Positions 7,580-15,933 of a stretch of 64,000 nt of DNA are shown here, piece after piece. Source of the stretch: Stenotrophomonas sp. SAU14A_NAIMI4_5. Its GTDB lineage: Bacteria; Pseudomonadota; Gammaproteobacteria; Xanthomonadales; Xanthomonadaceae. Numbering within the stretch: the stretch's first letter is position 1; each line of letters begins with the position of its first letter. A program made the translations under genes and the position numbers. The DNA lies in the NCBI RefSeq assembly GCF_003086795.1, contig NZ_CP026003.1, positions 224,455 to 288,454 of the forward strand. The letters are read 5' to 3'. A model generated the notes under the pieces. It searched no databases. It saw nothing but the letters and a program-made list of their open reading frames with translations, and was not told where the DNA came from.

Positions 7580-7892
7580 TGAAGCGCGCTCGCTGGTTCC
7601 AGTGGTCATTCTAGCGACGCGCCGCCCTGCGGACGAAGCACGCCGGGAGGTGGCCGATGAACAAACGCGCCTGCCTACGCCCTCGGCGGAAAGGCCTGCA
7701 CGCCACGTTTGCTATCATGCGCGCCGATGGCCGCCCGCCAGATGCCGATCGTGCGCCCGCGCGCGTTCCTTCTTCGAAAGAGGACGCATCTGCGGCCAGT
7801 CGCAGCGAAACCTTGCCCGGCCAGGCCCCTGCCAGCCGGGCCCCCGTACAGATCGAACAAGGAAAGCCGGCCGCTGCCTGCGGCCGTAATAC
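7580..7892. other. Intergenic stretch upstream of the CynX-like gene
   Basis: This 313-base gap separates divergent genes. The only feature I can point to is an extended -10-like TGCTATCAT at 7710-7718 on the plus strand. The plus-strand frames over it have no support. Confidence 0.35.
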
Positions 7893-9089
7893 ATGAATTC
7901 ACCTGCAACTTCGCGTCCCGGGTTGATCCCGGTGCTGGCCCTCCTGCTGGTCGGCCTCAACCTGCGCCCCGTGCTGGCCGTGGTCAGCCTGCTCACCGAT
8001 TCCATCCGTGCCAGCAATGGCATGAGCTTCGAACAGATCGGCTGGCTCACCAGCCTGCCGATGATGGCCATGGGCCTGATCGCCATGGCCGGCGGCCTGG
8101 TCTATCGCATGGGCTATCGGCGCGGCGTGGCCATCGGCCTGGCCCTCACGGCCGCCTCGGCGCTGGCCAAGCTGGCCTCGCATGAACCGCTGTGGCTGAT
8201 GGGTTCCAGCGTGGCCGCGGGCCTGGGCATCGGCATCGTGCAGTCGCTCATCCCCGGCTACATCAAGACCCGCTTCCCGCACCGCGTCGACCTGCTGATG
8301 GGCCTGTACGTGAGCATGATCATGGGCGGCGCGGCACTGGCGGCGGCCAGCGCATCGGCCCTGCTGCATTGGCTGGACTGGCAGGGCACGATGGCGTTCT
8401 GGGCGGTGCTGGCCATCGCCGGCATCGCGCTGTGGCTGCCCAACAGCGGCCACGCCGATGCGCCGTCCACCGGCAGCTCCGCCAAGGCAGCCACCTCCTC
8501 CGCATTCCGTCCCTGGCAGCACGGGCGCACCTGGTTGCTGGTCGCGCTGTTCTGCGTGTCCAGCAGCTGCTACACGCTGTGCCTGGCGTGGATCGCGCCG
8601 TACATGATGGAAGCGGGCGTGCGCGCCAACGAGGCCGGCTTCATGCTGGCCGCGTTGAGCCTGTCCGAGGTGGCCGGTGGCTTCCTCGTCTCCTGGCTGG
8701 CCCCGCGCTTCCGTGACCGCCGCGTGCTGCTGGCGCTGTTCCTGGCGGCCACCGCGCTGACCTACGTGCTGATCGGCGTGGCGCCGATGTATGCCCCGTG
8801 GCTGATGATGTGCCTGCTCGGCCTGTCGATCGGCGGCCTGTTCCCGATGACCCTGATCCTGGTGATGGACCACTGCAGCCAGCCGGCCAAGGCGGGCATC
8901 CTCGTGTCCTTCGTGCAGGGCGTGGGCTATCTGGTCGGCGGCATCCTGCCGTTCGTGGCCGGTTCGATCCGCGACACCGTGGGCGACCTCAGTGTCGCTT
9001 GGGTAGCGATGGCCTGCGTGACGGCCGCGGCACTGGTGCTGGCGGCACGGGCAACGCCGGCCAGCGCGGAGCGCTTTGACGCGCGCTGA
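7893..9089 (+). CDS. MFS transporter, CynX/NimT family
   Basis: 398 aa with about twelve hydrophobic segments in two blocks of six, split by a hydrophilic loop near residues 190-205 (HADAPSTGSSAKAATSSA). The start (GLIPVLALLLVGLNLRPVLA, with Leu-Arg-Pro in the first helix) is characteristic of the CynX cyanate/NimT 2-nitroimidazole transporter group. No cyanase or carbonic anhydrase gene is adjacent, so the substrate is open. Inner membrane. The ATG start fits the helix boundary. Confidence 0.8.
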   Translation: MNSPATSRPGLIPVLALLLVGLNLRPVLAVVSLLTDSIRASNGMSFEQIGWLTSLPMMAMGLIAMAGGLVYRMGYRRGVAIGLALTAASALAKLASHEPLWLMGSSVAAGLGIGIVQSLIPGYIKTRFPHRVDLLMGLYVSMIMGGAALAAASASALLHWLDWQGTMAFWAVLAIAGIALWLPNSGHADAPSTGSSAKAATSSAFRPWQHGRTWLLVALFCVSSSCYTLCLAWIAPYMMEAGVRANEAGFMLAALSLSEVAGGFLVSWLAPRFRDRRVLLALFLAATALTYVLIGVAPMYAPWLMMCLLGLSIGGLFPMTLILVMDHCSQPAKAGILVSFVQGVGYLVGGILPFVAGSIRDTVGDLSVAWVAMACVTAAALVLAARATPASAERFDAR

Positions 9090-9146
9090 TCGTGCATGAT
9101 GCAGCGGCGTGGCGTTTGGCCACGCGCTGCCAGGGAAGGTGAATCA

Positions 9147-9716
9147 ATGGACGGGATGCCGGCGCGACAGATCCGCGCGCAGTACGACGACCGCGTGATC
9201 CGCGTGTACCAGGCCTACTCCGATGCCATTGCCGACAGTGCGCTGGAGCGGCAGACCTTTGTCGCGCCGCCGTTCAAGATGGAGCGGATGACGTGGATCA
9301 AGCCGTCCTTCCTCTGGATGATGTATCGCGCCGGATGGGGCGAAAAAGAGGAAGGCCAGAAGCGGATCCTGGCAATAGACATCCGTCGCGAAGGCTTCGA
9401 GTGGGCGCTGACCCATGGCTGCGACAGCCGTGCCGAGCCCGGGATGGATGCGGTGGCGTGGGAGCAGCTCAAGGCTCGTTCCCCGGTGCGCATCCAGTGG
9501 GATCCCGAGCGCGATCTGCTGCTGCGGCCGTTGCCCCACCGCGCGATCCAGATAGGTCTGGGCCGGGAAGCGGTGCGTGCCTATGTCGATGAATGGATTC
9601 AAGGCATCACCGATGTGACGGCGCAGGCACACGCCATCCATGCGCTGGTGAAGGTCGGAAAGATGGAGGAAGCGCAGTCTGCGCTGCCTCGCGAGCGGGC
9701 CTATCCTTGGGGTTAG
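9147..9716 (+). CDS. DUF4291 family protein
   Basis: 189 aa from ATG at 9147, with ribosome site GGGAAGGTG just before it. It shows the DUF4291 hallmarks: RQIRAQYDDRVIRVYQAYSD at the N terminus, then PPFKMERMTWIKPSFLWMMY and the AGW stretch. The family is widespread and of unknown function; no catalytic assignment is possible. There is no signal peptide. It stands alone, convergent with the next gene. Confidence 0.85.
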   Translation: MDGMPARQIRAQYDDRVIRVYQAYSDAIADSALERQTFVAPPFKMERMTWIKPSFLWMMYRAGWGEKEEGQKRILAIDIRREGFEWALTHGCDSRAEPGMDAVAWEQLKARSPVRIQWDPERDLLLRPLPHRAIQIGLGREAVRAYVDEWIQGITDVTAQAHAIHALVKVGKMEEAQSALPRERAYPWG

Positions 9717-9726
9717 GCCCCGCCGG

Positions 9727-10155
9727 TCAGCCTTCGTAGAAGTAACGGCGACGATCGCGCGACCACTGCTCGATATCCGCCTGTGAATCCTCGGCCAGGC
9801 ACTCTTCGATGTAGTCAGCGGCTTCGTCGGCGCCTTGCAGCTGCAGGTACTCGATGGTCTGCCCGACACCGGCGCCCACCATGTTCTCGACATCGAAGCC
9901 GCAGCCGGTATCCATGTTCAGATGCTTGGCGACCCACATCGCCTCGACGTCGCGCAGGTCCGCCACATGGAACAGCAGATACGCGCACCAGTAGAGGTTC
10001 TCGAAGTACGGCTGGTCGCCTTCGCTCTGCCTGTACTCCATCTCCCGGCGGAAGATCTCCTGCAGGAGTGGCTGATGCTGCTTCGCATCCTCCGGGAGGA
10101 TGTTGCGAAGTGCCTGTTCCCGCGCGGAAGGAGAGCCGATATCAACGTCTTTCAT
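9727..10155 (-). CDS. Hypothetical acidic cytoplasmic protein
   Basis: 142 aa if started at the ATG at 10155 (MKDVDIGSPSAREQALRN); an in-frame start at 10278 would add 41 residues without conserved character. It is acidic, with aromatic-rich segments (PYFENLYWCAYLLFHVADLR) and predicted mostly helical. I recognise no family. The composition resembles the many small immunity-like or regulatory proteins in accessory patches, but no toxin gene is beside it. It converges on the DUF4291 gene with ten bases between them. Confidence 0.65.
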   Translation of the reverse strand: MKDVDIGSPSAREQALRNILPEDAKQHQPLLQEIFRREMEYRQSEGDQPYFENLYWCAYLLFHVADLRDVEAMWVAKHLNMDTGCGFDVENMVGAGVGQTIEYLQLQGADEAADYIEECLAEDSQADIEQWSRDRRRYFYEG

Positions 10156-10414
10156 GGATCGAACCGGGCGGGAGACGGGCCAGCGCTGGATACTAGCAGG
10201 AAGACAGGTGTTCCCCTCGGACCGCTGGGAAATGGCGTCGGCACTGCCTCGAGAGAGTTCCCTGAACAGCAACTTCATTCATGTACTGGTCAGTTCAATA
10301 TTCAGGGTCGATTTCATCAGCAAACGGATAATTCACACCTGTCGACCGCCTCTTCTCTCCCTCTCTCCCGGGGAGGCGGCCGGCGAAACCAAAAATAATT
10401 AAAGGTGTGTCCCG

Positions 10415-10990
10415 ATGAACAAGAATTCGCTGCTCGCCCTGGGTCTGCTGGCTGCCCTGCCGTTCGCTGCATCGGCTGCCGATGGCCTGTCGTACAACTA
10501 CGTTGAAGGCGGTTACGTGAACACCGATGCCAAGGGCGGCGACGCCGATGGCTGGGGCGTCAAGGGCTCGGTTGCCGTGCACCCGAACTTCTCGGTCTTC
10601 GCTGATTACAGCAAGCAGGAAACCGACACCTTCAAGAACGACGTTGACCAGTGGCGCATCGGCGCCGGCTACAACTACGGCATCGCACCGAACACCGACC
10701 TGGTGGCTCGTGTTGCGTACCAGAAGTTCGACCTGGAGCATGGCCTGGACTTCAACGGCTACTCCACCGAAGTGGGCCTGCGCACCGCGTTCAACCCGTA
10801 CCTGGAAGGCTACGCGCTGGCCGGCTACGAGGACTACAGCAAGAAGCACGGCGTCAACCCGGACGGCGAGTTCTACGGCCGCGTCGGCGCCACCGCCAAG
10901 TTCACCCCGAACTGGGGCCTGAGCGGCGAAGTGAAGCTGGCCAAGGCCGGTGACCGCGAGTGGTTCGTGGGCCCGCGCTTCACCTGGTAA
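10415..10990 (+). CDS. Ax21-family outer membrane protein
   Basis: 191 aa. A Sec signal peptide (MNKNSLLALGLLAALPFAAS) is followed by a mature N terminus LSYNYVEGGYVNTDAKG, the diagnostic region of Ax21/Omp1X proteins of Xanthomonas and Stenotrophomonas. Alternating hydrophobic residues and a final Trp (GPRFTW) indicate an outer membrane beta barrel of about eight strands. Family members are abundant in the outer membrane and in vesicles; the former claim that Ax21 is a sulfated quorum signal did not hold up. The gene ends in a strong terminator, consistent with high monocistronic expression. Confidence 0.88.
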   Translation: MNKNSLLALGLLAALPFAASAADGLSYNYVEGGYVNTDAKGGDADGWGVKGSVAVHPNFSVFADYSKQETDTFKNDVDQWRIGAGYNYGIAPNTDLVARVAYQKFDLEHGLDFNGYSTEVGLRTAFNPYLEGYALAGYEDYSKKHGVNPDGEFYGRVGATAKFTPNWGLSGEVKLAKAGDREWFVGPRFTW

Positions 10991-11054
10991 TAAGCAGTAC
11001 TGCAGTAGAAAAGCGTTACCGGCGTGTGCTCTCTCTCTCTCCCGCACGCCACCC

Positions 11055-11085
11055 GAAGCCCGGCCTCGCGCCGGGCTTCTTTTTT
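11055..11085 (+). terminator. Rho-independent terminator of the Ax21-family gene
   Basis: gaagcccggc / gccgggcttc stem of 10 bp with a 5-base loop, followed by TTTTTT. It lies 65 bases after the stop codon. Confidence 0.9.
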
Positions 11086-11102
11086 GCGCAGACCGCGCTC
11101 CA

Positions 11103-11130
11103 GTAGAGCCACGCCATGCGTGGATGCTCT
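11103..11130 (+). repeat. SMAG palindromic repeat
   Basis: GTAG at 11103, then ccacgc-cat-gcgtgg. It lies in the convergent gap between the Ax21 terminator and the DUF6624 gene. Confidence 0.8.
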
Positions 11131-11169
11131 TCGCACCGCGCGTGGCGCTACGATGGACCTCGCGAAGAA

Positions 11170-12090
11170 TCAGTCCACCGCCGTGCCATAACTCTCGGCG
11201 AGGATGGCCTTGTACTCGGCCAGTGACGGCAGGCCCATCGCGCTGCGCCGCGCGTCCAGGCCGGGCATGTCTTCGGTGGGGCGCAGGCGCATCACACCAT
11301 CCTCGCCCCGCACGAACTGGCTGCCGTAGCGCTGCGGCTTGCCCTGGGCCACCAGCACGCGGTCGGTGAGCAGGGCTACGTCGGCACGGTCGGCTTCACC
11401 CGTTCTGGCGGCGTGTTCGATCAACGGCAGCACCTCGGCCTGGAAGGCAGGATCCTGGTCGGCGTGCTGCACCAGCAGCCATGCGGCCTTGGCGCCATCA
11501 CGACCGACCTTCGATCGCGTCGGCCAGCCCTTCGCAGCAATCACGGTTTTCAACCATTGCGCATTGGCCTTGGCCACGGGTGCGGTGTCTTTGAATGCAT
11601 CGGCGCCCCCGGCCGCGATCGCGGCGTGCTGCGCGGCCTGGTCACGGGCTTCGCGATCCAGCAGTTCCCTGCGCAAGGGTTCATCCATCAGCGCGGCACG
11701 CTGTTTCTGGGTCGCTTCCGCGCGCGCCAGCATCTGCGTCCATTCCGGTTCGGCACGCAGGGCATTCAGGCCGGGGCGATCCTTGTGCAGCAGATCATCG
11801 AGGGGAAGGCGGTCCTGGCCGAGCACGGCGACGGCGTAGGCCATCGCCGCGGGATGGTCGCCGGCGGCAGCGGTGCATTCGACCAGCAGCAGCTCGCCGC
11901 CGTCGGGAAAGCTTGCCCCGTTGCGATACATCGCGCCGAGGGTATCGGCGCAGCCCTTGAAGTCGTCGTTGCCGTAGCGCTGCACTGCGTCGAAAAAGCT
12001 GCCGGTGTCGGCGGCGTAGGCGCCGTTGGCCGTGCCCAGCAGCAGCGCAAGCAGTGCCGGTGCCAGGCGGAATGCGTGGATGGATGCCAT
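11170..12090 (-). CDS. DUF6624 family exported protein
   Basis: 306 aa from ATG at 12090, chosen for the strong GGAGGA ribosome site nine bases upstream; the open frame continues far upstream but without support. A signal peptide (LAPALLALLLGTANGAYAA) precedes helical, TPR-like sequence and a C-terminal domain with GWPTRSKVGRDGAKAAWLLV, QHADQDPAFQ and LTDRVLVAQGKPQRYGSQF, the DUF6624 signature. Function is unknown in the family. Likely periplasmic. Confidence 0.82.
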   Translation of the reverse strand: MASIHAFRLAPALLALLLGTANGAYAADTGSFFDAVQRYGNDDFKGCADTLGAMYRNGASFPDGGELLLVECTAAAGDHPAAMAYAVAVLGQDRLPLDDLLHKDRPGLNALRAEPEWTQMLARAEATQKQRAALMDEPLRRELLDREARDQAAQHAAIAAGGADAFKDTAPVAKANAQWLKTVIAAKGWPTRSKVGRDGAKAAWLLVQHADQDPAFQAEVLPLIEHAARTGEADRADVALLTDRVLVAQGKPQRYGSQFVRGEDGVMRLRPTEDMPGLDARRSAMGLPSLAEYKAILAESYGTAVD

Positions 12091-12207
12091 CGGGTCTTCC
12101 TCCATGAAGGGCGTTGCATGGGTAAGGCCATGCTGCCGGTTCCTGCAGTGTGCCAGCGTTGGCCGCTTTGCACGTAGCGCGACGCTTTGCGTGGCAGGGG
12201 AAAGCAG

Positions 12208-12228
12208 CCACGCATGGCGTGGCTCTAC
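12208..12228 (-). repeat. SMAG repeat that supplies the stop codon of the adjacent gene
   Basis: Read on the minus strand: GTAG (12228-12225), then ccacgc-cat-gcgtgg. The TAG of the GTAG head (12227-12225) is the stop codon of the membrane protein gene encoded upstream on the same strand. Confidence 0.85.
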
Positions 12229-12827
12229 TGCAGTTGTGCCTCCAGCTCGGCCAGCCGGTCCAGCCGGTGCTGCCGGCGGCGGCCAGCCCATGCGCCAGCC
12301 AGCGCCACCACCACCACGACTGCGCCGTTCAAACCCAGGTTCAGCGCCCAGGTCTGAGGCGGCAGCGCCCCGGGCGCGTCGGGTCCCGCCTGCATCGCGG
12401 TGAGCGCCATCCACACCAACCCCGCCCAGACTGCCAGGGAAAGCCAGATGTTGACCCGCCAGATCTGCATCGAGATGCGCGCGCGCTGGCGCTCGAACGC
12501 CAGCAGCGCGGCCGGAGCCAGGCCGCGGCTGCGCCACTGTCGCCGCCGCTGCACGAAGATCCAGCCAGCCACGGCCAGCACGAACGCGATCAGGCCCCAC
12601 AGCAGACCATGCTCGATCAGCTTGCGCGGATCGAGCAGGGCGCGGACGCAGTTGGCCACGGCCACCACGGTGATCAGCAGTTCAATGGCCGATCGCAGGC
12701 GGATCCAGCGGCTGCGACGCTCCGCCTCGCGCTGCAGTGCGGCCACATCCCCCGCGGGTGGGGCGGGCTGCTGCTGCCACAGGGCCTGCAGGTCGCTCCA
12801 CTCCGGGTTGTCGGTTGCCGGTTTCAT
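12225..12827 (-). CDS. Membrane protein coupled to an ECF sigma factor
   Basis: 200 aa. A hydrophilic N-terminal part (about 45 residues) is followed by two helices (about 45-90), a charged loop, two more hydrophobic segments, and a basic/coiled C-terminal tail. The ATG overlaps the sigma-factor stop by four bases (ATGA), so it is translationally coupled. By position it may be an anti-sigma-like partner, but I see no zinc-binding HxxxCxxC motif, so that role is inference. The stop codon is inside a SMAG repeat. Confidence 0.75.
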   Translation of the reverse strand: MKPATDNPEWSDLQALWQQQPAPPAGDVAALQREAERRSRWIRLRSAIELLITVVAVANCVRALLDPRKLIEHGLLWGLIAFVLAVAGWIFVQRRRQWRSRGLAPAALLAFERQRARISMQIWRVNIWLSLAVWAGLVWMALTAMQAGPDAPGALPPQTWALNLGLNGAVVVVVALAGAWAGRRRQHRLDRLAELEAQLQ

Positions 12828-13327
12828 CGGGTGCCTCCCATCCGCTCACGTAGTTGCCGGCGTGCGCGGCTCAGGCGCTGGGCAACGGTGTTCTCTTCAA
12901 GGGCCAGTGCCTGGCCGATCTCGCGCTGCGAAAAGCCCTCCAGGGCAAGAAGCACTACCTGGCGCAGGCCCAATGGCAGCTGCTGTACCGCCCGCAGCAG
13001 GGTGTCCTGCTGCTGGGCGCGCGCGGCCTGCTGCTGAGGGTCTGCATCGGGATCGGGAAGGTGGTCGTCCAGCGCGCTGCCGCGATGGCGCTGCTCACTG
13101 GCCAGTGCATCCATCGCACGGTTGTGCGCCACCCGCGCGATGAAGGCGCGCAGCGTGCCTTCCTCGCCACGCCAGCGTGGCAGCGCCTGCCACAAGGCGA
13201 TGCTGATCTCCTGCAGCAGATCGTCGCGACGCGCCGGCTCGCGCGCGTAGCCGCCGGCCATGCGTGCGAGCAGGGGCCAATGCGCCTGCAGCACCTCTGC
13301 GATGTCGATGGACTGCGTCCTGCCCAC
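12824..13327 (-). CDS. RNA polymerase sigma factor, ECF type
   Basis: 167 aa. Region 2 is visible as RRDDLLQEISIALWQALPRW with the following RAFIARVAHNRAMDAL, and region 4 as QLPLGLRQVVLLALEGFSQR, then EIGQALALEENTVAQRLSRA. It is the middle gene of a three-gene minus-strand operon: a polytopic membrane protein nine bases upstream and the coupled membrane protein downstream. Activity is probably controlled by the downstream partner. Confidence 0.88.
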   Translation of the reverse strand: MGRTQSIDIAEVLQAHWPLLARMAGGYAREPARRDDLLQEISIALWQALPRWRGEEGTLRAFIARVAHNRAMDALASEQRHRGSALDDHLPDPDADPQQQAARAQQQDTLLRAVQQLPLGLRQVVLLALEGFSQREIGQALALEENTVAQRLSRARRQLRERMGGTR

Positions 13328-13336
13328 CCGCGCTCC

Positions 13337-14068
13337 TCAGCCGATGCCGTCCGCGAAGGCGTCGCGGTAGATCCAATAGGATACGTAGCCGAGAAGCAGC
13401 AGCGGCAGCAGCAGCCACGGATGGTACGGAAGCGCCAGCAGCAGCACCGCATTGAGCAGCAGGTAGGCACCGAGCGGACGCCAGCCTTCGCGCAGCAGCC
13501 GCAGGTTGTCGCGCAGGGCAGCCCGTGCAGGGATGCCATCCAGCAGCGCACGCGGCAGTGTGGTCAGCAGCAGCATGCCCAGCGGCAGGCCGCTGGCCAG
13601 CACCAGGGCGATCTGCAGGCGAGTGACCGTGGTGGCCAGCACCGCGCTGTCACCGAGAGCGAAGGCACCCGCGGCCGCAGGCCCGGCCAGCACGCCGGCC
13701 ATCGCCACCTGGCCGGCGAAGACCACTGCCGAGAGCAGCGCCAGTACCGCGACCGTCGCGGGACGTGCACGCAGCCGGCGGCCAGCCTGCAGCGGCGCGA
13801 AGCGCCCACCGCGGACGAACTGATCCAGCATCAGCAGGGCCCACATCGATACCACTGGCACCACCAGCTTGGACACCACGACGCCGGCGACCGGCACGCC
13901 CAGCTGCAGCACGAGTTCCACCAGCATCGGCAGCAGCGCCAGCAAGAACAGCCGCAGCGGTGCGCGCCGCAGCATGCCCGCGCTGCGCGCAAGCCAGTGC
14001 AGGAGGTGACCGGTGGGCCAGCGGCGGCTTGGTTGAGTGGTGGTGGCAGCGATGTCCGGGGCGTGCAT
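13337..14068 (-). CDS. Polytopic inner membrane protein, first gene of the sigma operon
   Basis: 243 aa from ATG at 14068 (MHAPDIAATTTQ). The hydrophilic start is followed by about six strongly hydrophobic helices, including LRLFLLALLPMLVELVLQLG and a C-terminal PYHPWLLLPLLLLGYVSYWI. No family recognised with confidence. It is separated from the sigma factor by nine bases, so it is probably part of the same signalling unit or a conserved bystander. Confidence 0.72.
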   Translation of the reverse strand: MHAPDIAATTTQPSRRWPTGHLLHWLARSAGMLRRAPLRLFLLALLPMLVELVLQLGVPVAGVVVSKLVVPVVSMWALLMLDQFVRGGRFAPLQAGRRLRARPATVAVLALLSAVVFAGQVAMAGVLAGPAAAGAFALGDSAVLATTVTRLQIALVLASGLPLGMLLLTTLPRALLDGIPARAALRDNLRLLREGWRPLGAYLLLNAVLLLALPYHPWLLLPLLLLGYVSYWIYRDAFADGIG

Positions 14069-14154
14069 GCGGGCTCCAAGCGGCGTGTAGTGATGATTGA
14101 AGACGCCGCCGGCGGAAAAAACCTGACATCGATCTGCACCGCTCCCACGCTCCA

Positions 14155-14209
14155 GTAGAGCCATGCCATGCGTGGATGCTCTCCCCAGCCACGCATGGCG
14201 TGGCTCTAC
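14155..14209. repeat. Head-to-head SMAG pair
   Basis: GTAG at 14155 with a ccatgccatgcgtgg hairpin, and an inverted copy ending in CTAC at 14206-14209. The two copies can fold singly or pair into one long stem. They lie between divergent genes. Confidence 0.85.
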
Positions 14210-14299
14210 TGCAGCTCCACCATCTGCAGGGGGCTTCCGCTAGAATCGCCCGCACTTCGCCCCGCGCGACGCGCCCGCCCCACGCCAGCAGGATGTACC

Positions 14300-15274
14300 G
14301 TGAATTCCCAGCCCGCACCGATCACCGCCCTCAACCACACGCTCGACAACGAGCCGCAGCAGATCACCGCGCCGTTGACCCACTCGGCCGCGTTCCTGGT
14401 GCTGAAGGTGAAGGACGATGCAGATTCCATCGCCAAAGTGCGCGAGGTGCTGGGCAGCAGCGATGACCTGATCAAGAACACTGCCATCCGCGATATCGAG
14501 CGCACCTTCACCTGCAACGTGGCCATTGGCCACCGCGTGTGGGAAGCGGTGGTGGGCAGCACGCCGCCGCGCGAGCTGAAGCCGTTCCGCGAGATCAAGG
14601 GCGCGACCCACACCGCCGTGTCCACCCCGGGTGACCTGCTGTACCACGTGCGCGCGCGCACCATGGACCTGATCGTCGCCTTCGAGCGCAACCTGCTGAT
14701 GGCCTTCGGCGATGCCGTGGAGACGGTGGACGAGGTGGCCGGCTTCCGCTACTTCGATGGCCGTGATCTGCTGGACTTCGTCGATGGCACGGCCAACCCG
14801 GAAGGGCTGTCGCTGCCGGAAGCCACGATCGTCGGCGACGAAGACCCCGACCATGCCGGCGGCAGCTACGTGGTCGTGCAGAAGTACCTGCACAACCTGG
14901 ATGCCTGGCGCGCGCAGAAGACCGAGGCGCAGGAAGCGATCATCGGCCGCACCAAGCACGACAACATCGAGCTGGACGATGCCCCGGCCGACGCGCAGAA
15001 GTCGCACAAGACGCTGTGCACCATCGAGGATGCCGATGGCGAGCACGAGATCCTGCGTGACAACATGCCCTTCGCCAACCCGGGCCGCGGCGAGTACGGC
15101 ACCTACTTCATCGGCTACACGCGCCGCCTGTGGGTGATCGAGCAGATGCTCGAGCGCATGTTCATCGGCAACCCCGCCCCGCTGCACGACCGCATCCTGG
15201 ATTTCTCGACCGCCACTACCGGCGTCACCTTCTTCGCGCCCTCGCGCAGGGTGCTGGCCGACCTGGGCGAATAA
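14300..15274 (+). CDS. Dyp-type (dye-decolourising) heme peroxidase, YfeX-like
   Basis: 324 aa from GTG at 14300, with AGGAT five bases upstream. The DyP GxxDG-type motif is present as DFVDGTANPEG (Asp at residue 162, the distal acid). Further family marks are ATHTAVSTPGDLLYHVRART and the C-terminal STATTGVTFFAPSRRVLADL. There is no Tat or Sec signal, so it belongs to the cytoplasmic YfeX/class B type that oxidises porphyrinogens and dyes with peroxide. Monocistronic. Confidence 0.9.
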   Translation: MNSQPAPITALNHTLDNEPQQITAPLTHSAAFLVLKVKDDADSIAKVREVLGSSDDLIKNTAIRDIERTFTCNVAIGHRVWEAVVGSTPPRELKPFREIKGATHTAVSTPGDLLYHVRARTMDLIVAFERNLLMAFGDAVETVDEVAGFRYFDGRDLLDFVDGTANPEGLSLPEATIVGDEDPDHAGGSYVVVQKYLHNLDAWRAQKTEAQEAIIGRTKHDNIELDDAPADAQKSHKTLCTIEDADGEHEILRDNMPFANPGRGEYGTYFIGYTRRLWVIEQMLERMFIGNPAPLHDRILDFSTATTGVTFFAPSRRVLADLGE

Positions 15275-15366
15275 CCACGCCATGCGTGGATGACCGTGGC
15301 GCCAACCAAGGTTGGCGACTACCAGTAGATCCACGCCACGCGTGGATGACCGTAGCGCCAACCCTA
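15274..15366. repeat. Cluster of SMAG-like palindromes
   Basis: Three hairpins follow one another: ccacgccatgcgtgg at 15275, ccaaccaaggttgg at 15302, and a GTAG-headed ccacgccacgcgtgg at 15325-15345, ending in CTAC on the minus strand. The minus-strand TAG at 15366-15364 is the stop codon of the PnuC-type gene. Confidence 0.75.
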
Positions 15367-15933
15367 CCGCTGCTCGCGCGCCGCAGCGCTCCACGCCCGC
15401 AGGCCGAACACCGCCAGGCCCAGGAAGAACACGTACAGCACCGCGGTCACATGCAGTGACTTGAACAGGTACGTGCCCACGTAGACCACGTCCACCGCGA
15501 TCCACACCCACCAGCACGCCACGTGGCGGCGCGCCTGCCACCACTGCCCGACCAGGCTCAGCGCGGTCAGCATCGCATCCAGCCACGGCAGCGCCGCATC
15601 GGTGAAGCTGTGCATGGCCGTGCCCAGGGCGATGCCACCGCACAGGCCGATGGCCACGTCGCGCAGCGCCTTGCCGCGCGCCAGCGGCACGATGCGGATG
15701 CTGCCCTCGTCGGCCGCGTGCTGGCGCCAGTTGATCCAGCCATAGACCAGGAAGCCACCGAAGGCGACCTGCAGCAACGTGTCCGAATACAGCTTGGCCT
15801 CGGCGAATACCGCGCCGTACAGCGCCACCGACAGCAGGCCCACCGGCCACGCCGCCAGCCGGCGGCGGGCCATCAGCCAGACGCCGAGCACGCTGCACAG
15901 CGCGGCGGTCCACTCGAGCAGGACGCCGCTCAC
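15364..15933 (-). CDS. pnuT: PnuC-family permease, probable thiamine transporter (PnuT)
   Basis: 189 aa with about seven hydrophobic helices. Family signatures are visible: WPVGLLSVALYGAVFAEAKL, then YGWINW, and a late VYVGTYLFKSLHVTAVLYV. PnuC proteins carry nicotinamide riboside; the PnuT subgroup takes thiamine. The ATG overlaps the TonB receptor stop by four bases (ATGA) and a TPP riboswitch stands at the head of the operon, so thiamine or a precursor is the inferred substrate. Its stop TAG comes from a SMAG element. Confidence 0.85.
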   Translation of the reverse strand: MSGVLLEWTAALCSVLGVWLMARRRLAAWPVGLLSVALYGAVFAEAKLYSDTLLQVAFGGFLVYGWINWRQHAADEGSIRIVPLARGKALRDVAIGLCGGIALGTAMHSFTDAALPWLDAMLTALSLVGQWWQARRHVACWWVWIAVDVVYVGTYLFKSLHVTAVLYVFFLGLAVFGLRAWSAAAREQR